The position numbers were made by a program, and so were the translations under genes. From Pyxicephalus adspersus (taxonomy: Eukaryota > Chordata > Amphibia > Anura > Pyxicephalidae), in NCBI RefSeq assembly GCF_032062135.1, contig NC_092862.1:99047364-99111363 (forward strand): DNA of 64,000 bases, read 5' to 3'. A model generated the notes under the pieces. The model made no database searches and was not told the DNA's origin. It saw only the letters and a program-made list of their open reading frames with translations. Positions 22,053 through 32,560 of the stretch are shown piece by piece (position 1 is the first letter of the stretch; each line of letters begins with the position of its first letter).

Positions 22053-25000
22053 TCAATATGGCATAACAATTGGTTATGTACAAATAGAAAAGTCCACATA
22101 ATAGTGCTCTATTGTGTATTTATCAAAATCAGTTCCACCTCTGATTTAACAAAATCATCTTCTAAGTTTCAAAGCAGACAAAGCTTTTTTTGTATGGAAA
22201 ATTTTTACCAAGTCTGAACCACAGTACTATTTTATGATATTATTCTATTCTAATAGCATTAAAATAATAATAATGTATCTTTACAGTCATTACTCAAACC
22301 TATGAGTTTGTAGTTCTATTCTACTGATAAAACAAATAGAACTGATAAAATACACATTTTCCAGCTTGGATTTATATTTCATTACTTCACATTTGTATTT
22401 CCTAAATCAATACCTATTTTAGGGAAAATGTTGTGGTGAAGAATGAAAATGTCTATAACTCTAATTGCTATTTGTTGCGTGAGGAGTTAAATTGTGAACA
22501 TAAAGTGCGATGTTGCAGTAAGTGCTGACTTTTCCAAATTTTTCCCCCACTGTGAAAATGAAGCTGATGAAAAACAGAAATACGAAATGGCAAATTAATT
22601 TCTTAAATGTCAATAAAAAATGTATTAACTTGTTGAATACTGCCTTAAAACATTATACTCTCTCAATGTATTGGCAATATGAGTTTATTGCACTCTTATC
22701 ATTTTATGGCATAAAATTATTGGCGTGCTAAAAAGCAAATGATCAATTTTAATTTGGTGTGTCAGTAAATTTAAAATTAATGAATCTAAAAACTGCTTGT
22801 GCCAGGTATGACAGGACAGAAATTTGCTTACATTAGACAGGTCCAATGATGTAATTATCATTACTAATGATTGATGATTTTCATTTACTAAGCACATTAG
22901 ATCATATGTTGCATTAAGGTGAACGAGGTTTAATTCCAGTGATTGAATTGCCCTGCACCGAACTCTACTGTCAAATATGTCAGACTGATAATCATGATTA
23001 AGGGATATCATTTTGAGTTTAGGTAAGAGGTCAGTAACTAGCATATTAATGTTGAATGTCACTTACCTGGGGTTCTGTGTTTTGTAGTCACTATGTAACA
23101 AATGAACAGAATTATTTTTCCTTCTTCAGTGTAGTCATTTCAGCCAAGCAACATGTGTAACTCATGAAGAATAGGGGATATTATGTGAACCTTTGGCATC
23201 TATGGTTTTTAGTTTTTTGCATATTCTTAACAAGCAGAACATGAGTTTTAAAATGCACTATCACTGACCTCTCTAGTTCCATGTACCATGTGCTAATGCA
23301 TTCTCAAAGGTCCATACAGAACACAATAGAGACTTTGAATATTAGGTTTCAGCAACATAATGACTAAAGGGGAACACATATTGTGTGTATGCATTGCAGA
23401 ATGACATATGTCCACTCTCTATATACACTGCCTAGATGTCAGAGCATAATTTTATAAACTTTGAGAAGGGACTTCTCCACAATGCCTATAGCTGCAGAAG
23501 TAAATGAAAGTTTGCTTATTTATGTGCCTATATGTGTATCTACGAGAGGCACACTTAAGTAATTCAAGTCAGGTCCTAGCACTCTCTGGGCAGGCAATCA
23601 GTCTGCTGGAAGGGGGGGACAAGCTGAACTGGTAAAATAATACTTATATTGTAAACTTATACAGTAGGATGAATTGCATACAGTTACAGAGGTTCAATAA
23701 TGAATTACATGTTAAAGCTAAACCCTGGGTACATATATAAAGGGTACACATTAATGTCTGTAATCATTACCACATCCTTAAATCATTATTTATTACAGGT
23801 ATGTAAATTTGACTTGGTATTAGCCTCTTGCACTTCCTGTATCGCAGAGTTGGCGTGTGAGAGGAAGAAGCAACACCAATTAGTTGTCACTCATCACTGC
23901 ATTGTTGTTTTTTACTGTCCAGTGACAGGTTGAGGCTGAGTACAGGTACATGACAGCTTGGGATTTAAAGGAAATGATGTGAAGAATACTAAATGTCATT
24001 TAGCATGGAAAACTGACACTATTCATTAACATTGAAAGAAGTGCTGCAGAACAGCTCTAGACTTAAGGTAAATGTTGCAGCTGTAATTCTAATAACCTAA
24101 ATAAGGGCTTTTCATGCTATTTATATTTTTATTTAGGTAGAGTTTTACTTTCAGAATATGTATATATGTTATTGTCTGGTTACGGTTATCTTTTATTGGA
24201 AAATGCTAGAAATGCATTGTCCTTGTCTATGAGTTGAACTGGAAGTAAAAACTATGTTATCTTTGCCTGGCAAGCTATTAATCTGATCACCTATCCTAGA
24301 TGCCATGGTGATGAACATGTTTAAAATCCATGGTGATTAGCTACCATTGCTCTTTTGTGGCCACCCAGCAAATTTGTGTTATTCACAGAATTACCAGGTG
24401 AAATAAAGGATATTAAAAGCCTAACAAAGCTTTTCAATTTAAGCACTGGTAAACTACAATGGGGAAAATTTGGCAAGAACATGAATACAATACTTTCATA
24501 GACCTGGCAACCTCAAAAGACTGAAATAAAACAAGCTTGCATTATATTAAGGATTACATTAATTTAAATGACAGCTGAATCTGCTGTTTGGAGTATAAGT
24601 GCATTACAGTTACATACATTTGTATAATAAAGACAAAATCACATAAAAACAACAGGAAAAATGTAAAAGGAAGGTGATACTTAATTGTAGAGTAATTGTG
24701 AGCAACAAGTACAAACATTTAGTAAGCTACTAATAGTTTGAAGTGCCCGGACATTAAAATAATAACATATTCTTGTACCCTTTGCACTAAACTTTGGGAG
24801 TATACAGTTGCTGGAATGTTTAGTCATGGTGACCAATTTCCTATGTATGGCAGAAAGGAAGGTATGTGTAGCTGCAGTAATGTCTTTCTATGCTACTTGT
24901 AACTGCATGTGCTTTCTGAAGGCTGCCAACCAGAAGAGAGATTTACAAGAGGTACTGAAAGCGTTCTCTAATGACCCATCAACTACATGTATTGCATATG

Positions 25001-26400
25001 TATGTTCACAGTACACTCATCCAGATATTGGGTTATGGGAACATGTCCCAAGAAAAAAATGTTTTATTGTAAACCAAACATATATTATAGTAAGAAAAAC
25101 ACATTTTAAAGCCTCCTGCTGATTTTTTGTCTTTATCGAAAAGCCTCTAAACATAGCATTGTCACCACAATTGCTGGAGAAAGGGGATGAGATCAGAGAG
25201 ACATGTGGTAATATGTCCCAAGTAAAACAAAGCCCCTTTGAGGGACAGTTAGCAACTATGGGCTTCGTAAAGTGCTGAGAAATATGTGGGCATATTAAGT
25301 TATTAATAATAATAATAATAATAATATTAATAATGTATCTACTTATGTGTTATCCTCTTAGCAAAAAAGAAGCACTTAACCATTGCAATGGGAGGGGTAT
25401 ATACCACAGGGATAAAGAATTTTTAGTTCAACTTTAAACATAAATACAGCTCTCCTAACATCTGTAGAGCTTTTTCTTTTCATATCTATTTTCTGCATTG
25501 CTTTAATAGGCCTCCCTTCCTTTTTTTTTCTGTTCACCTATGCGCCCTTTGTACAACGTGTTTTTTTATTTTATTCAGTATGTTCTGTGTTACCCCTCTC
25601 CACACTTTTGCTTCCTCTTCCTAACCTGTACTTAATTCTTTATTTTATATAGATGAACCCATCTTAAAACCAGTATTTTTTTTTAAATTTTACAAAATTA
25701 GATATAGATTGCATATTTAGCCACAGCTATGTATATGTCAAAATGAAAACTTACCTTTTCTTTCAATCTTTTAATACAGTTTTAAAATGATCCAATTATG
25801 TATGTCCCATGGCAAATGTTCTACTTTAACAATAATAGGAAATTTCATTTAAATGATCAAGTACAAAAGTGATTATGACCTAGGGCTACATATGTAATTA
25901 TTAGAGCCAAATTAGCATCAAATTAATAACACTTCATACTTTTTTTTTTTAAATGAAGTCAAAAAGAAAAAAAAAAGATATGTTTCTTCTGGAAAATGAA
26001 TTTCATAGATTCAAATAAAAGTGTGTTTTCTTGAAAAGGTTATTTGTTCTCCAAGCCTTGGTGTATTGTTTGCTTATTATACATTTTCATGCTTTTGTTT
26101 GTACCATCAGTATATGATAGGTGCTTAGCATACTGAAATTTACATGAAGATAAGTAAGCTCACACAGTTCTATTGTAGTTATGTGACAGAATTGTAAGTA
26201 AAGAAGTAGAATTGTAGTATATACACTTTCTTTTATGTAGCATATTGTGTATTGTTATGACAGATATATACTTCATATTAGGCTCAAACAGGAAGGCAAA
26301 AAATAGAATGACAATGAGTGCCTTTCAAGGTCCCCAATATTTATCATGAGTGAACTGGTTGAATGGTAAAAAGTCTAAAATCCCCAGACTTTACTATATA
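22053..26400. other. Long gene-free interval
   Basis: I see no supported gene. The minus-strand frame at 22685-23062 (125 codons) and the plus-strand frame at 24808-25122 (104 codons) are the longest but lack known domains, splice context or biased composition. An (AAT)n tract sits at 25303-25335. Poly-T and poly-A tracts are frequent at 25670-25980. Confidence 0.55.
25303..25335. repeat. (AAT)n microsatellite
   Basis: About ten ATA/AAT triplets in a row, with one interruption. Confidence 0.85.
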
Positions 26401-26406
26401 CCGGTA

Positions 26407-26409
<3 letters not shown>

Positions 26410-26459
<50 letters not shown>
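26410..26459. repeat. (TA)n microsatellite, about 25 units
   Basis: An uninterrupted TA run is seen. It produces spurious (YI)n frames on the plus strand. It directly abuts the 3' end of transposon copy B. Confidence 0.95.
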
Positions 26460-26461
<2 letters not shown>

Positions 26462-26479
26462 GTGAAAACCCAGTTTTTG

Positions 26480-27087
26480 CTATTACAGTTTTTGCTATCA
26501 CATCCAGTTTTTACGATACAGGGTACCCTCCATTTTTGTCTAATAACATACAAATTTTACATACAATGAAAAGATAATGAAATATTACCTTGAATGTACA
26601 GTTTATTTACATTTCATTTGTTTATACAAAGGATTTATTGTTACTCTATGACATTTTTTTTTTACAGTAAAACATTTGAATATTAATCGGGTAAGCGGTT
26701 AAGGTACAATTTTACGCTTATAGCTTTTCCTGGAGTGTTCAGTGTTAGGACAATCCCGCAGGATGTTACAACAATAGTCAGCCATCATATGTACATCCCA
26801 TTTAATCTGATACTGTCCTTCCATGATCTTCAAATCTTGATGGAATTGTTCACCTTGCTCATCACTGACTGAACTAAGTTAGAAAGATGGCTATGCAGAA
26901 AATGCACCTTGATGCTCATATTGCAACCAAGCATTTTGTAGCTCTCCAAGAGTCTCTGGAACATTTCTGTGTAATTATTTGCATATGTGTTTCCAAGAAA
27001 GTCCTTGACAATGGCTTTGAATGATAACCAAGCCTTCTTTTCCACTTCTGACATCATTCCAGAAGTGATGGAATGTTCATCTTTGAT
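26480..27087 (-). pseudogene. Transposase-like element copy B, 3' segment
   Basis: On the minus strand, 27057-26830 reads 'MSEVEKKAWLSFKAIVKDFL', then 'NYTEMFQRLLESYKMLG' and 'NMSIKVHFLHSHLSN', which aligns with residues of copy A from its 'MSEEEKNAW' onward. A frameshift follows before the 'VMSKVNNS' segment, where copy A has 'SDEQGERFHQD'. The 3' tail shares 'GGATGTGATAGCAAAAA' with copy A and then ends near the (TA)n tract. The upstream junction at 27087/27088 is where homology to copy A stops and LTR sequence begins. Confidence 0.75.
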
Positions 27088-27465
27088 ACCTTGATACCTG
27101 GTTTCTTGCTAAGCCTTGAACTCCTGGCCCTTCCCATGAACTTCCTATGTACGCCATGTCTCTGAACTGCCTGTTGCCAGAATATTGTGCTTTTCCAATA
27201 CCATGCTCTTCCTGCTATTGTTACATTGCACTCTCCAAAATGCTACCTGTATACCGACCCTTGGCTGCTGTTTAAATGACTACTCTTCTTTTCACTCCAC
27301 CTCAAACTGACACCATTGGCTACCGACCTCCGCTTGTGCTTTCACTACGTTTGTGTTTGCTCTTTCCCTGCTACCGTTGCTTGTGCATAGATCCAGGACT
27401 GCTTTCACCTGTGTCTGCTTGCTGTTTCAGCTACTGGACTCCCAGCCAGACCCCTGATCCTTACC
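27088..27465 (+). repeat. 5' LTR, truncated at its left side
   Basis: It aligns with the 3' LTR from 'CTTGATACCTGGTTTCTTGC' through 'CTTGGCTGCTGTTTAAA', 'GACACCATTGGCTACCGACC' and 'CAGACCCCTGATCC'. The first 110-130 bases present in the 3' LTR are missing. The adjoining host element is also missing about 180 bp, so a single deletion probably removed both. Confidence 0.8.
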
Positions 27466-27484
27466 GAATATTCTGGCCATAAAC

Positions 27485-27925
27485 ATGGAGACTGCTGTTG
27501 CAGCTGCTGTGGCACCCTTCAGGCAGCAAATTGCAGAGTTGCAAAGTTTAGTGTTACCAAGAAAATTTTTCTCAACTACAAAATATGGTAAGAGGTAAAC
27601 AAGAAGAGATCAATGGTTTTCGCGTTTGATCTCTGATACCACATGAAACCCAGTGGCACAAAAAAGTCAGTTTCGCCATAGGCTCTCTGAACAGGTTAAA
27701 GATGAGCTTGCCAGGGTAGAGACCCCTAATGGCTTTCATCCAGGTATGCATCTATAACAATCAGAGACTTACTGACCCTGACACTTCTGAACCAATGCAG
27801 ATTGATACAATAAGAAAATCTATTTCCACTTAAGAGAAAGAGAGACGTTGTTCTGGGAATTCATGTCTTCATTGCAGGGATTCTGGACATTATGCAGTTA
27901 ACTGCCCAAACAAATTAAAGAGATC
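27485..27925 (+). pseudogene. Gypsy gag remnant with CCHC zinc knuckle
   Basis: A start codon at 27485 opens a short frame (MetGluThrAla...) resembling the beginning of a Gypsy gag. Most of the capsid is deleted or unreadable. Near the end, 'EPMQIDTIR' and then a zinc knuckle C-x2-C-x4-H-x4-C (Cys at 27864 and 27873, His at 27888, Cys at 27903) identify the nucleocapsid. A stop lies between the two motifs. The role would have been packaging element RNA into particles. Confidence 0.75.
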
Positions 27926-27927
27926 CA

Positions 27928-28374
27928 TTGCTGCCAATGCCAATGCCAAACATAAATTCTATTGCTCAGTTTGGCTCACCTTTAAGTCAAGATGGAAGTA
28001 CAATTCGCTCCCAATCATCGCATTTTGTCATCCCTACTCAACTCTTCTTTGAAGGTCATGACATTACTTGCTCCGCTATGTTTGACTCTGGAGCTGGGGG
28101 AAACTTTATGGACATTGAGTTTGCTCAAACCCATGATATAAAAATAAAAAACAATAGCACCAATTGATATGGAAACGGCTGATGGCTGGCCTTTATCTTC
28201 AGGGCCTATAATGCATGAGACTGTTCACCCTGAGCTTCAGATTGAAACAGACCACCGCAAGATCTTCAGCTTTCAGCTAATAGCATCACCTAAGTTTCCG
28301 ATCATTTTGGCATTCCTTGGTTTGCTGCCCATAATCCATCAACTGGGGAACACGGACAATAACTTTTGCATCTG
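27928..28374 (+). pseudogene. Gypsy aspartic protease remnant
   Basis: The frame 27928-28167 contains 'FDSGAGGNFMD', the D-S/T-G active-site motif of retroelement aspartic proteases, with upstream 'VIPTQLFFEGHDI' as the family's first strand. A one-base shift leads into 28169-28374, with 'TADGWPLSSGPI' and the later 'FPIILAFLGLLP' hydrophobic strand (ILG..WL in intact relatives). This protease would process the Gag-Pol precursor. It is broken by frameshifts. Confidence 0.8.
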
Positions 28375-28439
28375 ATTTCTGTAAGAAACAATGCCTACAG
28401 GGTTTTTCTTTTAACCAGGACACCCAAGTTAAAGTAGCA

Positions 28440-29330
28440 CATCCTCTGCAATGTAACACGCTGCCGTCACAATATCGTCAATTTCAAGATGTCTGTGACA
28501 AGAAAAATACTGACCAATTGCCTCCACATCGCCTTTATGATTTTCCCATTGAGTTGCTACCTTATGCTGAAATACCTTTCGGTCGCATTTATTCTCTGTC
28601 TAAGCCAGAATTGAAGGGTCTTAAGGAGTACCTGGATACAAATTTAGGGAAAGGATTTATCAGGCCCTCGACTTCTCCAGCAGGGGCTGCCCTGTTCTTC
28701 GTTGAAAAGAAAACTCTACCCTGCGTCCATGTATTGACTACAGGAAATTTAATGAGATTACAGTTAAGAACCGGTATCCTCTCCCCTTAATCCCTGAACT
28801 GCTTGAAAGACTTAGTTGAGCTAAAATATTTTCCAAATTAGACCTAAGAGGAGCCTACAACCTCATCCAGATTTGTGAAGGAGATGAATGGAAGATTGCC
28901 TTCAGAACCCGATATGGACACTAAGAATACTTAGTCATGGCCTTTGGCCTGTGTAATGCTCCTGCTACCTTCGAACATTTTATAAATTATGTCTTCAGAG
29001 ATGTATTAGATGTGTTTGTTGTTGCCTACTTGGATGACATCCTTATCTTTTCAGATGATCTAGAGGAGCACTGCAAACATGTTTGTATCGTCTTTGAACG
29101 ACTCAACAGAAACAATCAGCCTTTCATCAAATTTGAGAAGTGTGAGTTTGAATAAACCCAGATCCAATTCTTGGGTTATATCATTTCTCCAGAAGGGCTG
29201 AGTATGGACCCCACTAAGATCAAAGCAGTTGTGGAGTGACCAGCACCAACAAACATCAAAGAAATTCAAAGATTTGTTGGATTTGCAAATTTTTACAGAA
29301 GGTCCATAGGAATTTCTCCAAAGGTATTGC
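28440..29330 (+). pseudogene. Gypsy reverse transcriptase remnant
   Basis: Fingers and palm can be followed in order: 'LPPHRLYDFPIELLP' (about 28518), '[20 protein letters not shown]', '[13 protein letters not shown]' (about 28830), '[17 protein letters not shown]' (28937) and the catalytic box '[11 protein letters not shown]' with Asp-Asp at 29033-29038. Then come 'FLGYIISPEGLSMDP' (about 29172) and 'KEIQRFVGFANFYRR' (about 29260). The YLDD form and the GLCNAPATF motif assign it to Ty3/Gypsy. Stops (for example at 28922 and 29153) and frame changes inactivate it. Confidence 0.9.
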
Positions 29331-29349
29331 ACCAATTACTCAGCTTGAG

Positions 29350-29830
29350 AACCCTTTTTATGGTCACCGGAGGCATAGGCTGCATTCACTAAATTAAAGA
29401 CTCTATCTACTTCTGCACCCATCCTGGTACATCCAGACCTCAAACTACCTTGTGTTGTGGAAGTAGAAGCCTCAGATTATGCCGTGGAAGCTATTCTTTC
29501 CCAATGGACAGGAGATAGGATGCAGCTTCATCCTTGCGCCTAATATTCTCGTCTAATGTGTTCAGCGAAAATGAATTATGATATTGGAAATTAAGAACTG
29601 CTTGCCATCAAAGAAGTCTTTTCTGAATGGAGACACCTCCTTGAAGGGGCCAATCATCCTGTGACTGTTCTCATTGATCACAAGAATCTAGAAATCCTCC
29701 ATCCTGCCAAAAGGTTGTCAGCCGGACAAGCACGATGGGCTTTGTTTTTTACCAGGTTCAACTTTGCTATCTCGTACAGACCTGGATCAAGGAATGGCAA
29801 GGCTGATGCCTTATCTCGAACCTTGTCCAA
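29350..29830 (+). pseudogene. Gypsy RNase H remnant
   Basis: The later frame 29661-29999 contains '[11 protein letters not shown]', '[17 protein letters not shown]', '[17 protein letters not shown]', which is the RNase H C-terminal signature of Ty3/Gypsy polyproteins including the D-H pair and the final 'ADALSR'. The first half (about 29450-29650) is frameshifted but keeps the usual 'VEVEASD' type motif in pieces. Confidence 0.85.
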
Positions 29831-30019
29831 TCCCTTTCAGGAAAGCAACCCAGAATGTACTATTTTGTCTCAAAAGAACTTTCCAGGGGCCAATGTGTCC
29901 AAAGAGCTCCAAGCGCTTATTAAAGATGGTTACAGTGATGATTCACTCCTCTGCCATCCACCAACAGTTATTCACTTAACCTTTCAGAATGGGTTCTAGA
30001 CTCAATCAAATTGTATATA

Positions 30020-30425
30020 TGTTCCTGACTCTGCTAGAGTAGAAGTTCTCAGGCTGGTTCATGACATTTTGGGGCCACAAAGACTGGAGAACTTTTATCA
30101 CATTCCTTTTGGTGGCCTAGTTATAAAAAGGATGTAAAGAACTATGTTGCTTCCTGCCCGACCTGTTCCTGAAACAAGATTCCCCGTTCTTCTCTTCTGG
30201 GGTTACTTCAGCCACTCCCAGTTCCGTCTGAACCTTGGGGGTCCATTTCTATAGATTTTATGCTGGAACTACCTCCTTCCAATGACATGACCACTATATT
30301 AGTGGTTGTAGATTGTCTCACTAAAATGGCCTATTTCATCCCAACAAGAGGAGCACCCACAGATGAACAGAGTGCTAAACTGATGGTTCGAGAAAATGTG
30401 AAAATGTCCATGAACCCATGCTGAC
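30020..30425 (+). pseudogene. Gypsy integrase remnant, core deleted
   Basis: An HHCC-like zinc domain is visible in fragments: 'VLRLVHD' near 30040 and 'NYVASCPTCS' near 30150. The core starts with '[14 protein letters not shown]' (first catalytic Asp, about 30254) and '[18 protein letters not shown]'. The sequence then jumps at about 30410 to 'REFHQRFPHKPGP', the extreme C terminus of this polyprotein class. The remaining two catalytic acids are therefore lost by an internal deletion. Confidence 0.8.
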
Positions 30426-30485
30426 AAGAGAATTCCACCAAAGGTTTCCTCACAAACCAGGTCCTCAGACATCTAGAGGCCATCC

Positions 30486-30500
30486 TGGAAGAAGGGGGGT
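30486..30500 (+). other. Polypurine tract
   Basis: The run GGAAGAAGGGGGG lies immediately before the 3' LTR start (TATCAGGA, 30503), where the plus-strand primer of LTR retrotransposons is expected. Confidence 0.65.
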
Positions 30501-30502
30501 AC

Positions 30503-30990
30503 TATCAGGATCCGAACCCAGGGATGCTTTGGTGTCTGGCTGCAGCTCTGGCTGCAGCTCTGTCTACTGCGCCACTTGAGGGTTTGCCAGTTGCTATCTG
30601 TTGGATACCTTGGACAAAGATTCCTTGATACCTAGTTTCTTGCTGAACCTTGAACTCCTGGTTCCTCCCATGAACTTTCTATTTAAGCCATGTCTCTGAA
30701 CTTCCTGTTGCCAGAATTTTGTGCTCTGCCAATATCTTGCTCTTCCTGCTATTGTTACATTGTGCTGCTACCTGTGTATCGACCCTTGGCTGCTGTTTAA
30801 ACGACTACTCTTCCTTGCACTCGGTCTCCAACTGACACCATTGGCTACCGACCTCAGCTCATGCTTTGACTATGTTTGTGTTTGCTCCTTTTCTGCTACT
30901 GCTGCTTGTGCATAGATTCAGGACTGCTTCCACCTGTGTCTGCTTCCTGTTTCAGCTATTGGACTCCTAGTCTGACCCCTAATCATCACA
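30503..30990 (+). repeat. 3' LTR, near full length
   Basis: It starts TATCAGGATCC (probably TGTCAGGATCC before mutation) and ends AATCATCACA, after which transposon copy B resumes. Alignment to the 5' LTR is clear from about 30630 on. The first 75 bases contain a tRNA-like promoter in reverse (see findings). Confidence 0.8.
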
Positions 30991-31631
30991 AAGTGGCTCA
31001 TGTAGAATGTTTGGATCACCTGGTTTTAGGGCAGATCTTGGAGGCCAATTCCTTTTCACCCAATGCCTCTCACGACCTCTGCTGTCCCACATGCACAGAT
31101 CACAGGGATACTTGGTGTTGCTGACCAAGAAGGAAACCATTTTATGGTCAACACAGATGACCCAATTGTGTTTGTGATATTGCAACAACTCAATGACTCT
31201 CTTTATGTCTGCATATTCTTCACAAACTGAATGGCCCATTGGGACTGAACCAAATATATTGCCATTGTGAAGGAGGACAAACATTAAGCTCCGCTTTGAG
31301 CTATTGATGAATAGTTGCCATTCAGTTGAGTTATAGATTCGAATTCCCAATTCCTCCATGAAACTAGGTATGTTATGGTATGTTATTTGTTACACAAAGC
31401 TACTGCCAGTTCTAAAGTACTGCAGACATGCAATTTCTCTGGTTCGAAAGTATGATTCCTTTGTTCTGGTTCAAAAGTACGATTTTCCTCACGCAGTCTT
31501 GATGCTAGGAGTTCTGAAGCCTTCTTCAATATTCCCAAATCATGTGCCAAATCACTCAACTCATGCTGATCAAATCCCTTACAAACAGAGTCCTCTTCAA
31601 TTTCAAACTCTTCATTATTGTTGTGAACTAG
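30991..31631 (-). pseudogene. Transposase-like element copy B, middle segment
   Basis: On the minus strand, 31631-31383 reads 'NNEEFEIEEDSV', 'GFDQHELSDL', 'KKASELLASRLREEN', and 31359-30979 reads 'MEELGIRIYNSTEWQLFI', 'SSKRSLMFVLLHNGNIFGSV', 'YHKHNWVICVDHKM', 'CDLCMWDSR', 'GDPNILHEPL'. These align in order with copy A. Asp of 'VICVD' and the C-x2-C-x-WDSR knuckle are kept. The segment stops at the Gypsy 3' LTR. About 75 residues relative to copy A are missing between this piece and the 3' piece. Confidence 0.85.
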
Positions 31632-31639
31632 TTCATCAC

Positions 31640-32104
31640 TAGCGATGAGCAAGAATGCCTCTGGCATTCTCACGAAAATTTCCTTGAACTTCTGATGGTT
31701 CCACAAAATTTACGCGAACCGTATTTGCGAAACCATCGGAAGGTCGAGGAAATTTTAACAGGAGGATTCACAGGGGATTCACAGGATTCCCTGGGAATCT
31801 TCCTGTTTGCCATACCTGGGGCACTCTAGTGGATTCTCAGGGCTGCAATCAAAGCTTTCCTCAGCCAATCAGAGAGCACTAGAGGTTTTGAATGGGGAGA
31901 CTTGTCCCCATTTAACCTCTAGTGCCGGGGATCTCACACTGAGCTGATTAATGAATGCAGCCGGCGCTGCATTCATTGATCAGCACAGCCCAGGATCTTT
32001 TTTTTAAATTCGAGCTTGATTGGCGAATATACACTAGCCATTCCAGCCATTGAGAATGGCCGAATTTGCAGCGAGATCATGTTTTAAAAACTCGTTTATC
32101 CCTA
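31640..32104. mobile_element. hAT-type MITE inside copy B (465 bp)
   Basis: The ends are TAGCGATGAGCAAGAATGCC and, in reverse, TAGGGATAAACGAG. The flanks TTCATCAC (31632-31639) and TTCATCAT (32105-32112) match at 7 of 8. The interior has the shared module 'CACTAGAGGTTTTGAATGGG' paired with 'CCCATTTAACCTCTAGTG', then 'TGAATGCAGCCGGCGC' paired with TGCATTCATTGATCAGC. It interrupts the coding sequence of copy B exactly between segments that are contiguous in copy A. Confidence 0.9.
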
Positions 32105-32112
32105 TTCATCAT

Positions 32113-32560
32113 CATATTATTATTCCATGTTCTTCAAAAGAGGGTAGTGTAACAAAAACAGGTACTGGGATTTTATCTGAATGAGCCCCTGGGTGTTTAG
32201 CCGATGGTAGACTAGGATACTCTGTGTTACATTTATTTTTCTTGTTATACCCTGAAGTTTTCATTATACAAACATAACAGTCACTAAAATGATCTCCTGG
32301 CTCTCGCCAAACCATACCAGAAGGCATCTTATCATGTGTTCCCTTTGTCCACATCTGTAAACCCTCGACACACTGTTTGTAAACCTTACGAGGGGCCCAA
32401 GACTTATCTTGATCATCAAGTTTAACTTTGAAATATGCTTGCTCTACAAATGTGGTGAAGTTCGCCCTTTGACTGGGAATGGTAAAACTGCCACAGATAT
32501 AACAAAATGAATCAGGGTTGTTTAGGCACTTAAGACGAGAAACAGCAGTGCCAGACATGA
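32113..32560 (-). pseudogene. Transposase-like element copy B, N-terminal segment
   Basis: The minus-strand frame 32558-32112 (148 codons) gives the best view of this family's N terminus. It begins with a Met-rich start 'MSGTAVSRLKCLN', then a possible zinc-binding pair 'FCYICG' followed by 'KQCVEGLQMW' and 'CYVCIMKTSGYNKKNKCN', that is C-x2-C...C...C-x2-C. Such a treble-clef-like domain could bind DNA, which is inference. The 'WREPGDHFSDCYVC' block is highly typical of the family. The frame is open to the MITE insertion at 32104. Confidence 0.8.

Larger units (their letters stand above)
27088..30990 (+). mobile_element. Decayed Ty3/Gypsy LTR retrotransposon
   Basis: Two directly repeated LTRs (27088-27465 and 30503-30990) enclose relics of gag, protease, reverse transcriptase, RNase H and integrase in the Ty3/Gypsy order. 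At about 3.9 kb it is shorter than a complete element (usually 5 kb or more), because of deletions in gag, in the 5' LTR and in integrase. It lies inside transposon copy B in the opposite orientation. Many stops and frameshifts, plus LTRs that differ at many positions, show that it is old and inactive. Confidence 0.85.

Noticed and set aside
22685..23062. A 125-codon minus-strand open frame
   Set aside because: No recognisable motif or homology. Composition resembles translated AT-rich non-coding DNA. The GTAAGT-like site beside it (about 23064) has no plausible upstream exon.
24808..25122. A 104-codon plus-strand open frame with many Cys
   Set aside because: The Cys residues have no zinc-finger or secreted-protein spacing, there is no signal peptide, and no repeat family or gene is recognised.
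26350..26577. Frames encoding alternating Tyr-Ile
   Set aside because: They are translations of the (TA)n microsatellite.
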